Shown here in pieces: positions 15,655 to 25,605 of a stretch of 64,000 nucleotides of DNA. Location: assembly GCA_021828865.1 (NCBI GenBank), contig JAJZCW010000011.1, positions 31,083-95,082 on the forward strand. Direction: 5' to 3'. How positions within the stretch are numbered: the stretch's first letter is position 1; each line of letters opens with the position of its first letter. The position numbers and the translations under genes are program-made. The stretch is from Bacillota bacterium (lineage in GTDB: Bacteria; Bacillota; Bacilli; Alicyclobacillales; SLC66). A model generated the notes under the pieces. The model did no database searches and had not been told where the DNA came from. It saw only the letters and a program-made list of their open reading frames with translations.

Positions 15655-16854
15655 TCAGTCCCTTTCTTCAGGCGCGTGACTGGTCATCCCTATATTCAGG
15701 ATCTTAGCTTTGATTTGTACGATGTACTGGATCTGTGGAAAATAACGATCATTCCATTGGCTTAAATACTTTTGCCGATAAACACTGGGTTGTGAAGAAT
15801 AAAAGGTATTCCCAAAACCGATCACATCCGTGTGAAGGGCTTGTGCGCGACGAATCGATTGTTGAATCACAGGTCTCATACTATTTTCCACACCTTGCTC
15901 AATGGAGGGAATGTCTTGTACTTTTAAGCTTCGATGCCCCGTATACATCACTATTTTGCCTTGCCACTTCATTTTGATTAAAAACGGAATTTGTTCTTTG
16001 CTTGCCCTAGAAGTCTGAGAAAGTGCGATTTTCGTTTGAATGCTTTCCGCCTGCACCATGATCTCCCCACCTTCCCAAGGGAATCGAAGAATAGGATGCC
16101 CGGATTTCCCTCGTAACCACAAAACCCCCCTTGTCTCATTGCCACTCAACCATCCAACAAAACGAGTGCCGCGAAATGCTCCGCTCCCGTACACCTTGAT
16201 CCTTTTCTGAAATGAAGTTGACTTACTCTGTGTAATCAATATTCTAGGAATGATCGGTTCTTTGCCAATTAGAGTGAGGTCATACAAAAAATCATTTAAG
16301 TCGACTTGTGTACTGTATTGTTGCTCTTTTGCAGCCTCCATCAAATTCAATAGTCCTTCTGATAAATCATCTGTCAATGGAAGTTTAATCTCGAGTACAT
16401 CGGAAGATTGACCAGAAGTAACGGCAAACAAACCTCTTCTTCTTGTCGCCCCTACACGAGTAATTCGATCAAGGCCATCACCGAAGTGAGGAGAACTTAC
16501 AAATTTTTCACTTAATATAGAGATGACGTGATGATGAAAGGTCAATTCATTCGGGGTATAAACGGACATATTTTTGATGGCTTCATAGATGGTAGGACCA
16601 TCTGCACGAATGATTTCTGGTTTTTTCATTCCCCCCTCATTTCCGTTACTACTTGAATTAGCCTTAGGGGTAGTCTCTAAATAGGCGGATACTTTCACAT
16701 GATAGGGTGAAATAAGATCATACCCAAACACACTAATCACTGCCTCTTTATCAAGTTCATGGTAGTCCCAACAACCGGTGATCAGCACCATTAAAACGAT
16801 CACTAGCAACCAATTGAAGATATTTTTATGGAATATAACGGAATATTTTATCAT
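15655..16854 (-). CDS. gerC: Ger(x)C family germinant-receptor lipoprotein
   Basis: A 399-aa lipoprotein: signal VLMVLITGCWDYHELDKEAV with the lipidated Cys at about residue 28 and the family-diagnostic WD/E-x-x-E-L segment right after it. Domain features include RADGPTIYEAIKNMS, LTFHHHVISILSEKF and a C-terminal region with NRYFPQ-like spacing. GerC subunits sit on the outer face of the inner spore membrane with GerA and GerB and are needed for nutrient-triggered germination. ATG 16854 overlaps the stop of the upstream gerB by four bases. Its ribosome site is weak, consistent with translational coupling. Confidence 0.92.
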   Translation of the reverse strand: MIKYSVIFHKNIFNWLLVIVLMVLITGCWDYHELDKEAVISVFGYDLISPYHVKVSAYLETTPKANSSSNGNEGGMKKPEIIRADGPTIYEAIKNMSVYTPNELTFHHHVISILSEKFVSSPHFGDGLDRITRVGATRRRGLFAVTSGQSSDVLEIKLPLTDDLSEGLLNLMEAAKEQQYSTQVDLNDFLYDLTLIGKEPIIPRILITQSKSTSFQKRIKVYGSGAFRGTRFVGWLSGNETRGVLWLRGKSGHPILRFPWEGGEIMVQAESIQTKIALSQTSRASKEQIPFLIKMKWQGKIVMYTGHRSLKVQDIPSIEQGVENSMRPVIQQSIRRAQALHTDVIGFGNTFYSSQPSVYRQKYLSQWNDRYFPQIQYIVQIKAKILNIGMTSHAPEERD

Positions 16855-17942
16855 GTCAAGCTCATTGATTGAATCTTGTGTCGTCGAGTCCAATAGAGTA
16901 ATAAGAGGACAATTGGAATAACCAATTCAAAAAACAACGCATAATTGGGCCAAATTATTTTTAGGAATTGATTCAAAGTAAATTCATCTGGGAAAATCCA
17001 GTGACTAAACACCATTGAAAGTAAAACGAAAGGAATAATCGTAAACTGGGAATGAACAAGCCCCATTGATTGTGAAAACCCAATTACCGTCACATGAAAA
17101 AACAAAAGGGCTTTCAAGAACATAAACATCAGCCATGGAAGAAGAAATAACGCATCAATATGCTGTAAAAAGGCTCCAAATTGCACATATCGCATCAATT
17201 CATAAACGGTTAGCTGTATTCTTGCTGCTTCGCTTACTCCCAAAACTCCAATAATTAAGATAACAAGACTACTTAATAGGAATGCCGTAACCACTAAACT
17301 GAGAAGAAATCGGGGTAATGAACTTTTATTCATGGTAACGATCGGCAATAAATAGGCAAGTACAATCACTTCACCAAACCAACTAGAAGGCATAAACGCA
17401 CCGCGAATGACACCCTGCCAGCCAAATTCCATTAAAGGTAAAAAAGCATCCCAATGAATGAATCCCATCAATCCTGCCATCAGTGCAATAATCATGGCGG
17501 GAAGAATGAGCGCCAACAACTCCACCAGTCGAGCAAGCGCTTCTATTCCGCAGTACACCCCATAAATAACAGTCAAGGCAATCATAAAGCAAATCACAAT
17601 TAATGGTGTGTTAGGCAATAGTGTAATACGTACAATCCCTGTAATTTCACGTATCACTTTGAGCCCTACAGTCCAAAAAAAGAACACATACAATAATCCA
17701 AGAATTTTTGCCCCCCACTTACCTACCAGTAATGGCAGGTATTCTGTCAAAGTTTTGGGAGCAAATCGATGATAAAAAAAGAAAACAATGAATAACACAA
17801 TCATTCCAACCGACATACTCATAAAAGGGCTTATCCATCCCCCATTTCCTGCTTGGGAAATGGCAATCGACGGCAGATATAAGATGCCAGTGGAAAAAAT
17901 CACGATTACGGTCAAATAGTTCAATTGCTTTACGGATATCAT
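16851..17942 (-). CDS. gerB: GerB-family spore germination permease, second copy
   Basis: A 363-aa APC-superfamily protein with ten hydrophobic segments, starting MISVKQLNYLTVIVIFSTG and containing LTEYLPLLVGKWG, IVRITLLPNTPL, GAFMPSSWFGE and RYVQFGAFLQHIDALFLLPWL, all typical of GerB/GerKB/YndE. It is predicted to bind the nutrient germinant in the inner spore membrane. ATG 17942 has AGGAG eight bases upstream. By eye well over half of its residues match the adjacent gerB at 18.1-19.2 kb, so the two arose by tandem duplication. Both look intact. Confidence 0.93.
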   Translation of the reverse strand: MISVKQLNYLTVIVIFSTGILYLPSIAISQAGNGGWISPFMSMSVGMIVLFIVFFFYHRFAPKTLTEYLPLLVGKWGAKILGLLYVFFFWTVGLKVIREITGIVRITLLPNTPLIVICFMIALTVIYGVYCGIEALARLVELLALILPAMIIALMAGLMGFIHWDAFLPLMEFGWQGVIRGAFMPSSWFGEVIVLAYLLPIVTMNKSSLPRFLLSLVVTAFLLSSLVILIIGVLGVSEAARIQLTVYELMRYVQFGAFLQHIDALFLLPWLMFMFLKALLFFHVTVIGFSQSMGLVHSQFTIIPFVLLSMVFSHWIFPDEFTLNQFLKIIWPNYALFFELVIPIVLLLLYWTRRHKIQSMSLT

Positions 17943-18090
17943 CACACATACTCCTGCTTGATTGAATTTATCAATAATTCTCATCTGATGGGTGGTCGTG
18001 GATTGATCATCCACATTCCGAGTGTGATGCTATTTTTTCCATTCTTCCTTTCTCTATACGATTTTCAATAAACGGCAAGCAAATCATGGT

Positions 18091-19185
18091 TTATGGCGAC
18101 ATCCTTATGGTCTGTATCTTTCGATGTCTAACGAAATAAAGAACTAAGAGAAGCAGAGGAACGGCAGCCTCGAAAAACAGCGCATAGACGGGCCATACCA
18201 CCTCCAGAAATTTACTGACCGTAGCATCATCCAAGAACATCCAATGACTCACCACTGTGGATAGAAAAACTAGAGGAATAATCGTAAATTGATACGAAGG
18301 GAGAACGATCGTCTGTGAAAAACTAATCATCGCTACATAAAAAAATAAGAGTCCTTTCACGAGCATGAACATCAGCCAAGGAAAAAGGAATAACGCGTCA
18401 ATATGCTGCAAAAATGACCCAAATTGCACATATCGAATCAGTTCATAGGTTGCCAAAGGCGTTCTAGCTGCTTCACTGGCACCAAAAACCCCAATAATCA
18501 GCATGACGATGATACTTAATAGTCCAGCCGTTATTCCCAAGCTAAAGAGAAGGATAGAAAACGAACGATGATGAGAAGATACGATCGGCAACAAATAAGC
18601 AAGCACGATGATTTCACCAAACCAACTGGAAGGTACAAACGCACCGCGAATAACTCCCCTCCAACCAGCCTCAATGAACGGAAAAAAAGCACCCCAATGA
18701 ATGGCTCCTGCCAACCCCGTTATCAGTGCAATAACCATGACAGGAAGTAATAACACAATCAATTCTATCAAACGGGCAATCGCCTCCATTTTGCAATACG
18801 CCCCATAGATAATGGCCAAGGCAATCATAAAACAAATAACGACTATAGGAGTTTTAGGCAACAACGTAATCCTCACGATCCCCACCATTTCTCGTACCAC
18901 TAATAGTCCAGTACTCCAAAAAAAGAGCACATAAAGTGCTCCTAAAAGTCTTGCTCCCCATTTCCCCACGAGTAATGGCAAATATTCCGTTAACGTTTTA
19001 GAAGTAAATTGATAATGGAAAAAAAGAATAATGAAGAGCACCATTATCCCAACCATCATGCTGATAAATGGACTTAACCATCCTCCATTACCCGCGTGGC
19101 GGATCGTAATAGAGGGTAAATATAGGATACCAGTGGAGAAGATCAGAATCACGGTTAAATAGGACAACTGCTTAACAGATATCAT
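18091..19185 (-). CDS. gerB: GerB-family spore germination permease, first copy
   Basis: A 364-aa ten-helix permease beginning MISVKQLSYLTVILIFSTG. Shared blocks with the downstream paralogue are LTEYLPLLVGKWG, GIVRITLLP, PSSWFGE and RYVQFG-FLQHIDALFLFPWL. Charged residues differ around the mid-protein loop SSHHRSFSI versus TMNKSSLPR, which could alter germinant specificity. The second ATG (19185) has AGGAG nine bases upstream and is preferred. It lies 30 bases after gerA, and 148 bases separate it from the second gerB. Confidence 0.93.
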   Translation of the reverse strand: MISVKQLSYLTVILIFSTGILYLPSITIRHAGNGGWLSPFISMMVGIMVLFIILFFHYQFTSKTLTEYLPLLVGKWGARLLGALYVLFFWSTGLLVVREMVGIVRITLLPKTPIVVICFMIALAIIYGAYCKMEAIARLIELIVLLLPVMVIALITGLAGAIHWGAFFPFIEAGWRGVIRGAFVPSSWFGEIIVLAYLLPIVSSHHRSFSILLFSLGITAGLLSIIVMLIIGVFGASEAARTPLATYELIRYVQFGSFLQHIDALFLFPWLMFMLVKGLLFFYVAMISFSQTIVLPSYQFTIIPLVFLSTVVSHWMFLDDATVSKFLEVVWPVYALFFEAAVPLLLLVLYFVRHRKIQTIRMSP

Positions 19186-19215
19186 CACACATTACTCCTG
19201 CAAAATATCGTTGTT

Positions 19216-20682
19216 TCAATCCATATTTTGATTTCGCCAGGGGACATGAGCCCGATTTTGATGAGGAGTACGAAATAGTGAATCTTTTAGATCACGCCAA
19301 GTACGCGGAGCTAATGCGCCAGTATAGATGACACCGAAAGACCGTAAAGAAACCAGGTGAATCATGATCATAAAGATACCAATAGTAAAACCAAACAACC
19401 CCAAAAATCCTGTGATCAGCAATAATGGGAAGCGCAAAAATCGAGTGGCACTAGCTATCCCTACCCCAGACAATGTAAACGAGGTAATTCCAGTGGTGGC
19501 TACTACAATAACTGTTGTTGCCATGACAAGTTTGGCCTGAACTGCTGCTTGCCCAATGACCAATGCCCCCACGATACTGACTGCTTGCCCAATGGGACGA
19601 GGCAATCGAAGCCCAGCTTCGCGCAGAATTTCAAAAACGATTTCCATGATCAGCACCTCTACCATGGTGGGTAGCGGAATTCCCTCCCGTTGGCTCATTA
19701 AACTGGGCATCATAGAGGCGGGAATCAGTTCATGATGATAACCCACTAACGCCACATACAGAGACGGTACTGTCAGCGACATGGCGAGCGACAAATATCG
19801 CAATAAACGTATTCCCGATTGAAGCCAAAAATTTTCATAATAATCTTCGGGTGCCTGGAGAAACTCCACTAGCAATGCTGGCATACTCAATGCTACTGGA
19901 GAATTATCCACTAGGATGATGACTCGCCCCTCTAAAAGAAGAGAAGCGACACGATCCGGTCGTTCCGTTCGATTAATGATAGGAAAAGGAGTTTTTACCG
20001 CATTACGAAGTTTCTCTACTAGAAGCCCACTGTCGAATACTCCATCCATCTTGCTACTTTTCAAGTTTATCTTTACCTGCTGCAAGATGTTTTCGTCTAC
20101 AATGCCAGCCATATACAAGATAACATAGGGGGTTTTTGTCACTTCTCCGATAATATTATTTTCTACTTTTAATCGAGTATCCCGGATAAATCGGCGTACC
20201 AGCGCCACATTATTCATTAAATTCTCGGTAAAAGCCTGCTGTGAGCCCCGGATTGAAACCTCGTTTTCGGATTTTTCCACCCCCCGATGTTCCCATCCGA
20301 GTACATCTATGGATAACGCATGTTGATCGTGGTCGACAAAAAGGACCGCTCTCCCGGACAATATATCGGTAGCCACTTCTGTGATCTTGGACGCCACTCG
20401 AACATCACTCGCACTTATTAATCGCTTTTGTAATTGAGCAATAGTACATGGTTCATCCCCCTGCATGCCACTTAGGAGTTCACGTAAAATGGTAGCGTCC
20501 AATAAATCTTTTTTCACTAGATTTGAAATAAAAACAAGCATTCCCTGTTGCTGAGATTGGCCAATTTGAACCCACCTGTAACTGACATCATCACAATGAA
20601 CAAATTTATTTTTAATCAAAAGTTCATTTATTTGAAGATGAGTCACTAACTGGTCGTGATCATATGGAGTATTCTTCTTCAA
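19216..20682 (-). CDS. gerA: GerA-family spore germinant receptor subunit A
   Basis: A 488-aa protein with a soluble N-terminal domain (about 1-245) and a membrane domain of about five helices. Signatures include RRFIRDTRLKVENNIIGEVTKT, NRTERPDRVASLLLEGRVIILVDNSP, RLLRYLSLAMSLTVPSLYVALVGYHHELIP and PRPIGQAVSIVGALVIGQAAVQAKLV. GerA subunits form an ion-channel oligomer that opens during germination. The N-terminal domain is shorter than in B. subtilis GerAA but has the full GerA core. TTG 20682 follows GGAG at eight bases. It is the first gene of A-B-B-C-D. The 245-bp region upstream should hold a forespore promoter, but none is convincing by eye. Confidence 0.94.
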   Translation of the reverse strand: MKKNTPYDHDQLVTHLQINELLIKNKFVHCDDVSYRWVQIGQSQQQGMLVFISNLVKKDLLDATILRELLSGMQGDEPCTIAQLQKRLISASDVRVASKITEVATDILSGRAVLFVDHDQHALSIDVLGWEHRGVEKSENEVSIRGSQQAFTENLMNNVALVRRFIRDTRLKVENNIIGEVTKTPYVILYMAGIVDENILQQVKINLKSSKMDGVFDSGLLVEKLRNAVKTPFPIINRTERPDRVASLLLEGRVIILVDNSPVALSMPALLVEFLQAPEDYYENFWLQSGIRLLRYLSLAMSLTVPSLYVALVGYHHELIPASMMPSLMSQREGIPLPTMVEVLIMEIVFEILREAGLRLPRPIGQAVSIVGALVIGQAAVQAKLVMATTVIVVATTGITSFTLSGVGIASATRFLRFPLLLITGFLGLFGFTIGIFMIMIHLVSLRSFGVIYTGALAPRTWRDLKDSLFRTPHQNRAHVPWRNQNMD

Positions 20683-20927
20683 TCCCAATTCTCCAATCGC
20701 AAAGAATGAACTCTGACACCATTTTTTCCATAAGTCACCTTTCTATGCAATCTTCCTATTTTACATTTATTGTACCTCTGCAGATCACAGGATTTGCTTT
20801 TTATCATGCCAACAAAGAGGGGAGAAAGTCGTTTGCGAATGTGATGCATGAAGAGTTAAAAAATGCGGCGTTGTCAACTCAATAACCAGTAGGAAAAAAT
20901 AAACTCACGGCCTTTAGAAGAGGGAGT

Positions 20928-21491
20928 CTAAAAGATTCCTTGATTATTGTTCGTTATCCATTGCCTAACCTCACGTTGAAAATCATTCTTTTCCTCGATG
21001 AGATCTTGCATAAGAATATTTTTTAAGTGTTTAGCAGCCATAGGATCCTTCCCATTCGTGGAGATAGCTACACCTACGTCACCCAATGTGAAACTAGCCG
21101 GAACTTGAAAGGAACACCTCTCTGGGTCGTCCACCACGTTTACCAATCGCCCGCATTGATCCGCTTCCATTGCAATTTGTCTATTCACATTCTGATTATT
21201 GGTAGCAGCAATCACTACATATCCGCTAGCCGCATCACCCGCTTGATAACATCTCTTTTCGTAGGTGATGATCCCACGATTGGCCAATTCCAACAGCCGA
21301 TCTTCTGCTACCGGACTAATCACCCTAACAAGTGCCTTAGACACCAGCAGAGACTCCACCTTACGCAAAGCAACTTTCCCTCCCCCAATCACCGTACAAA
21401 GGCGCCCTTGTAGACGAAGAAATGCAGGATAAAGAGCTACCTGCGAATCTCGCTGCACTTCTTTTAACCGTTGATCATCAAAGTCAATCAT
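20928..21491 (-). CDS. sirC: Precorrin-2 dehydrogenase (SirC/Met8-like)
   Basis: A 187-aa NAD-dependent enzyme that oxidises precorrin-2 to sirohydrochlorin. The Rossmann motif VIGGGKVALRKVESLL is near residue 35; YVVIAATNNQNVNRQIA and RLVNVVDDPERCSFQVPA are family hallmarks, with the catalytic Asp in VVDDPE. Its length fits the single-domain SirC/YlnF type without a fused methyltransferase. Combined with CobA and CbiX in the same cluster it completes uroporphyrinogen III to cobalt-sirohydrochlorin. It is the last gene of the cobalamin operon, 24 bases after cbiA. AAGGGG and GGAGG lie just before the ATG. Confidence 0.93.
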   Translation of the reverse strand: MIDFDDQRLKEVQRDSQVALYPAFLRLQGRLCTVIGGGKVALRKVESLLVSKALVRVISPVAEDRLLELANRGIITYEKRCYQAGDAASGYVVIAATNNQNVNRQIAMEADQCGRLVNVVDDPERCSFQVPASFTLGDVGVAISTNGKDPMAAKHLKNILMQDLIEEKNDFQREVRQWITNNNQGIF

Positions 21492-21515
21492 AATCCTCCC
21501 CTTACAGTTGCTTGC

Positions 21516-22982
21516 TTACTGCAATTTTGACTTTTTCATTTCTCGAAACTGATGACAAAAAGAGACAAAACGTTCCGCCATTAATGGGTTCGACGCAAAG
21601 TGAAAGTGCATGTAACTGGCAAACAGATTGTCCTTAACAAATCCATCGAGTTTTTGTCCAAAGCGATCACTCACTTGATAAGCTGCCGTCAGTCCATCAG
21701 CACTATCACTAGTTAATTGTGCACTAGAATAATGAAATTCATGCCCGCGCGCTTTCTCGCCCGCTGCGAGTAATACAGAATCAGTCAGGGCCTCAATCTC
21801 TCGATAACCTAACGCCACCAGGCGAGCTTGCATGACGATTTTTTCTGGAAGCAGACCGACCATGGGATAGGTGTCACCGTGCAAATCAGTGATGGAATCC
21901 GTCAAGAACATATAACCTCCACACTCCGCGAACGTCGGTATCCCGGTTTCTACCAACTCCCGCACCTGTCGTATCAACTCGCTATGCTCGCTCAAATCCT
22001 TTGCAAACTCTTCCGGGAATCCGCCCCCCAGATACAATCCGTCCGCTTCATATGGAACCAGTTCTCCGGCCAATGGACTAAAGTACAACAACTCTGCGCC
22101 GTAATACTCCAACAACTCCAGGTTTTCCGGGTAATAAAAGTTAAACGCCGCATCCCTGGCGATGGCGATTTTGACACGTCGTTCGTTCTCGTACCGAATG
22201 CCAGTTCTCATCTCTTCCTGCATACGGAACAAGACCGGTTCACGAGCGGGCAAATCTGGTGCTTTGGCCGCAATGGCCAGCAATTCGTCCACGTTGACCG
22301 TTTCTTCCACCGCATTCGCCAACTCGTCGAACAGTGATTGCAATTCGCCGCGTTCGATCGCTGGAATCAGCCCCAGGTGACGATCTGGAATACGCAAATC
22401 TTCTCGTTTTGGCAGATAACCAAGCACCGGAATTGAGCACTCTTGTTCAATTGCCGTTTGCACCAACCGATAATGACCTAGGCTCCCCACATGGTTCACA
22501 AGCACGCCGGAAATCTGCACAGTATCGTCAAAGCATTGAAATCCTTTCACGATCGCCGCCGCACTACGCGCCATTTTTCCCACATTGACAATCAAAATCG
22601 TCGGCGCCCGTAGCACAGTGCTTAGTTCCGCCGTGCTCCCCACATTGGAACGGGGGTCTTTCCCATCGTAAAATCCCATCACGCCTTCGATGACACTAAT
22701 ATCCGCCGCAGCGCTGCTGCGCATATACACCTCCAGCACCGCATCCTTTGTAAGCATCCAGGTGTCAAGATTGCGCGACACGCGCCCCGTGACCGCGGTG
22801 TGATAACTGGGGTCAATGTAGTCAGGCCCCGCCTTATACCCTTGCACACGCAATCCGCGTTTTTGCAGCGCCGCCATCAGACCAAGCGTAAACGTGGTTT
22901 TTCCGACACCACTGTTGGTTCCGGCTAGAACAAAGCGAGGACGATGCCAATTTTGACTAGATGAGTCCCTATGATTATTCAT
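21516..22982 (-). CDS. cbiA: Cobyrinate a,c-diamide synthase
   Basis: A 488-aa ATP- and glutamine-dependent amidotransferase that converts cobyrinate to its a,c-diamide. The N-terminal dethiobiotin-synthetase-like domain carries the P-loop AGTNSGVGKTTFTLGLM and YKAGPDYIDPSYH, EGVMGFYDG and SNVGSTAELS. The C-terminal class I glutaminase has the nucleophile in TFAECGGYMFL and late His in GHEFHYSS. The length is standard. ATG 22982 overlaps the cbiG end by eight bases, which indicates coupling. This is the last corrin-ring step encoded here; adenosylation, cbiP and the lower-loop genes are not in the window. Confidence 0.95.
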   Translation of the reverse strand: MNNHRDSSSQNWHRPRFVLAGTNSGVGKTTFTLGLMAALQKRGLRVQGYKAGPDYIDPSYHTAVTGRVSRNLDTWMLTKDAVLEVYMRSSAAADISVIEGVMGFYDGKDPRSNVGSTAELSTVLRAPTILIVNVGKMARSAAAIVKGFQCFDDTVQISGVLVNHVGSLGHYRLVQTAIEQECSIPVLGYLPKREDLRIPDRHLGLIPAIERGELQSLFDELANAVEETVNVDELLAIAAKAPDLPAREPVLFRMQEEMRTGIRYENERRVKIAIARDAAFNFYYPENLELLEYYGAELLYFSPLAGELVPYEADGLYLGGGFPEEFAKDLSEHSELIRQVRELVETGIPTFAECGGYMFLTDSITDLHGDTYPMVGLLPEKIVMQARLVALGYREIEALTDSVLLAAGEKARGHEFHYSSAQLTSDSADGLTAAYQVSDRFGQKLDGFVKDNLFASYMHFHFASNPLMAERFVSFCHQFREMKKSKLQ

Positions 22983-24066
22983 CAGCACCCACCATGCACA
23001 CCGAAATGGTAACATTTCCGGATTTCAATTTCTCCAGCACCCAATCCTTGGCTCCCGAAGACAACCTGGCTGCCGGTTCGCACACTCCCCACGTCCCCAC
23101 GTAGTGATACACGGTTTTTGATGGATGGGGAAGAACAATCTGATTGAGTTCGGCAGCTGTATATGCCACAATCGGCCATCCCCGTTCCTGACTGAGAGCC
23201 ACCAGACCCTGCTCGTTCTGTTTGATATCTATCGTGGCCAAGTTGCGCACACTGCGTTCCGATAGACGAAGGCATTGTAGCGTTTGTAGTAGCATTGATT
23301 CCATCTCCTCCTTTGTGGTGCCGCGATTACATCCGACACCGATCACGATAACTTTAGGTCGATATAAAACACCACGCGCCAAAAGCTGTTCTTCTTCAAA
23401 AGGCGTAAGTAATCGTGGCGTGATCACAAGTGCCGCGTCAAACGGCTCCTGCAACGCCTGTTCCGCCGAAACGTACACACGTAGCCAGGGTGGCAACGGT
23501 TTTTCGTATGGCCACCAGTTGCGTTCCCCCGCCTCTTGTATAATGTGAACGCGCTCTTCATTGACGACCGCCGCACTTACTGTCGTCACCTGATCGAAGT
23601 TTTCAATTTCCCAACCAAACTCTCTACCCAGCAAATCGACGGCAAGCGTTTCGTTCACATCGGACGCCGTGGTAATCACCGGCTTCGCCCCTAGATATTG
23701 CGCCACCTGCAAAGTCAACTGATTGGCGCCACCAAGATGGCCCGACAACACACTGATCGCATAAGTCGCCCGATCATCTACCACCACGACGGCAGGATCT
23801 GTTTTTTTATCGTGCAATAAAGGAGCGATGAGTCGCACCATCGTACCAATAGAAAATATGCCGATCACCCCTTCATATCGTCCAAACCATTCCGGTACAT
23901 ACTGTGCAACGGGGCCTTCGTACATGTGAACACCGCGGGAGGATTCGTCGCCGCGCGCGAACTTCATCGGATAATACACATCTGTATCGATCAATACGTC
24001 CTGCAATCGACGGGCTATCTCCACCCCGTGTTGGGTGATGGCAACCGAGACATACGGTTTAGTCAT
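22975..24066 (-). CDS. cbiG: Cobalt-precorrin-5A hydrolase
   Basis: A 363-aa CbiG that opens the delta-lactone of cobalt-precorrin-5A and releases acetaldehyde. The N-terminal part has GVIGIFSIGTMVRLIAPLL and VVDDRATYAISVLSGHLGGAN, the diagnostic motif. The middle has ASDVNETLAVDLLG, and the C-terminal CobE-like domain has VIGVGCNRGTTKEEME and ATIDIKQNEQGL. ATG 24066 follows AAGGGG at nine bases and overlaps cbiF by eight bases. Presence of CbiG with CbiD supports the anaerobic (cobalt-early) pathway. Confidence 0.95.
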   Translation of the reverse strand: MTKPYVSVAITQHGVEIARRLQDVLIDTDVYYPMKFARGDESSRGVHMYEGPVAQYVPEWFGRYEGVIGIFSIGTMVRLIAPLLHDKKTDPAVVVVDDRATYAISVLSGHLGGANQLTLQVAQYLGAKPVITTASDVNETLAVDLLGREFGWEIENFDQVTTVSAAVVNEERVHIIQEAGERNWWPYEKPLPPWLRVYVSAEQALQEPFDAALVITPRLLTPFEEEQLLARGVLYRPKVIVIGVGCNRGTTKEEMESMLLQTLQCLRLSERSVRNLATIDIKQNEQGLVALSQERGWPIVAYTAAELNQIVLPHPSKTVYHYVGTWGVCEPAARLSSGAKDWVLEKLKSGNVTISVCMVGADE

Positions 24067-24853
24067 CTGCAGCCACCCCTTTGCGGTAGCGGTGCGTAAA
24101 TGTCTCATCATACAATCTCGAGCGCAAATCGCTGCGATTTGCTAGTTCAGGATCAAGCGCCCAACCGGCCAAAATCATCGCGTGGTTGGAAATATGCGCA
24201 TCCCCCAACGCCCGCACCAGACCTTGCAAGGTGGTGCGCACGATTTTTTGATCAGGCCACGTCGCCTTTTGTACTACTGCCACTGGTGTCTCTTGCGACC
24301 ATCCCGCCGCCAGGAAGTCATCCACTACCGTTTTTGCCCGAGTGGCGCTTAGATAGAGCGCAATCGTGCAATGGTGCTCAGCAAGCGAGCGCAAGTGCTC
24401 ACGTTCCGGCACTGCTGTTCTCCCCTCAGCGCGAGTCAATATCACCGTCTGCGTCAAGTCGGGAACGGTTAATTCTGCACCAAGCAGGGCGGCTGATGCA
24501 AACACGGCGCTCACACCTGGTATGATCTCGTACGCCACCCCCTCCGTCTTCAGCAAGACCATTTGCTCCAAAATCGCGCCAAATACGGACGGATCACCGG
24601 TGTGCACGCGCGCTACGCTTTTGCCTTCGCGAACACTTTGTGCCATGATCCCGACCATTTGTTCCAGGCTCATGCCGGACGTGCGATGTACTACTGCATG
24701 GACGCCCGTCATCGTCAGCATCTCTTCGCGCACCAGACTGTCCGTAAACAACACCACGTCAGCCGATTGTAGGATACGCATCCCTTTCACCGTGATGAGT
24801 TCTGGATCGCCAGGACCCGCACCGATGATATACACTTTAGGCAACAGGTTCAT
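24059..24853 (-). CDS. cbiF: Cobalt-precorrin-4 C11-methyltransferase
   Basis: A 264-aa SAM-dependent tetrapyrrole methylase. The N-terminal GAGPGDPELITVKG loop, RVHTGDPSVFGAILEQM and EIIPGVSAVFASAALLGAELTVP are typical of CbiF/CobM, which methylates C11. The start overlaps the stop of cbiL by four bases. The C-terminal 20 residues are charged and outside the core fold. It lies between cbiL and cbiG in the operon. Confidence 0.94.
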   Translation of the reverse strand: MNLLPKVYIIGAGPGDPELITVKGMRILQSADVVLFTDSLVREEMLTMTGVHAVVHRTSGMSLEQMVGIMAQSVREGKSVARVHTGDPSVFGAILEQMVLLKTEGVAYEIIPGVSAVFASAALLGAELTVPDLTQTVILTRAEGRTAVPEREHLRSLAEHHCTIALYLSATRAKTVVDDFLAAGWSQETPVAVVQKATWPDQKIVRTTLQGLVRALGDAHISNHAMILAGWALDPELANRSDLRSRLYDETFTHRYRKGVAADD

Positions 24854-25605
24854 TTTCTCACCACCATCAGCGACAAATAATTCAATTCGCTGCCTCGCAA
24901 TTCTTCGACATGGCGCCAGATTTGTTCCTCACCAGAAGTGAGTTTTGTCGCCACCATGGCCTGACTGGTCAAATTTAACTCCGCAAGTACATCAAGCAAC
25001 TGATTCATCACTTTGGCTACCTTGATAAACACCACACTGTCGTACTGAACAAGAACCTTTCGCAACAAGTTCGGGTCATCACAGGCCGGCACAATGGCCA
25101 CCGTCTCATCCCCGTCAGCCAAGGCGACTCCAAAACGGGAAGCGGCCGCAGTGATGGAAGAAATCCCCGGAATCGATTGTATCTCAACACCCGGATGCTG
25201 CTCATTCAGGATGCGCGCCAGATGAATGAAGGTACTGTAAAGCATCGGATCGCCTTCCGTGACAAACGCCACATCCTGCCCTTTCGAGAGCGGTTCCCAC
25301 ACCTGGTCTGCCGTTTGCTGCCACATGGCCATCAATTCGTCCTGATTTTTGGTCATTGGAAAAATCAAGCCCAGCATGGTTTTTTCGCTGGGATCGACGT
25401 ACAATTCCGCGATCTCCAAGGCATAGCTCTTACTTCCCGACCGTTTTTTTGGATAGGCGATAACGGGACATTCTTTTAAGATCCGATACGCTTTTACCGT
25501 GACCAGTTCGGGATCACCCGGACCTACTCCTACTCCCCACAATCGACCCGGCGCAACCGGATGGGGAAATCCATTTAACGGACGTGTCTGACTCCACTCA
25601 CTCAT
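24850..25605 (-). CDS. cbiL: Cobalt-precorrin-2 C20-methyltransferase
   Basis: A 251-aa tetrapyrrole methylase with GVGVGPGDPELVTVKAYRIL, PKKRSGSKSYALEI, VTEGDPMLYSTFIHL and IPGISSITAAASRFG, which distinguish CbiL/CobI among the paralogous methylases. It adds the C20 methyl group from SAM to cobalt-factor II. ATG 25605 is preferred, with AGAGGAG seven bases upstream, and overlaps the end of cbiET by eight bases. Confidence 0.94.
   Translation of the reverse strand: MSEWSQTRPLNGFPHPVAPGRLWGVGVGPGDPELVTVKAYRILKECPVIAYPKKRSGSKSYALEIAELYVDPSEKTMLGLIFPMTKNQDELMAMWQQTADQVWEPLSKGQDVAFVTEGDPMLYSTFIHLARILNEQHPGVEIQSIPGISSITAAASRFGVALADGDETVAIVPACDDPNLLRKVLVQYDSVVFIKVAKVMNQLLDVLAELNLTSQAMVATKLTSGEEQIWRHVEELRGSELNYLSLMVVRK

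Noticed and set aside
20689..20800. Sigma-G promoter for the ger operon
   Set aside because: A CATAGAA-like -10 is visible, but no -35 at correct spacing; it is not convincing enough to list.
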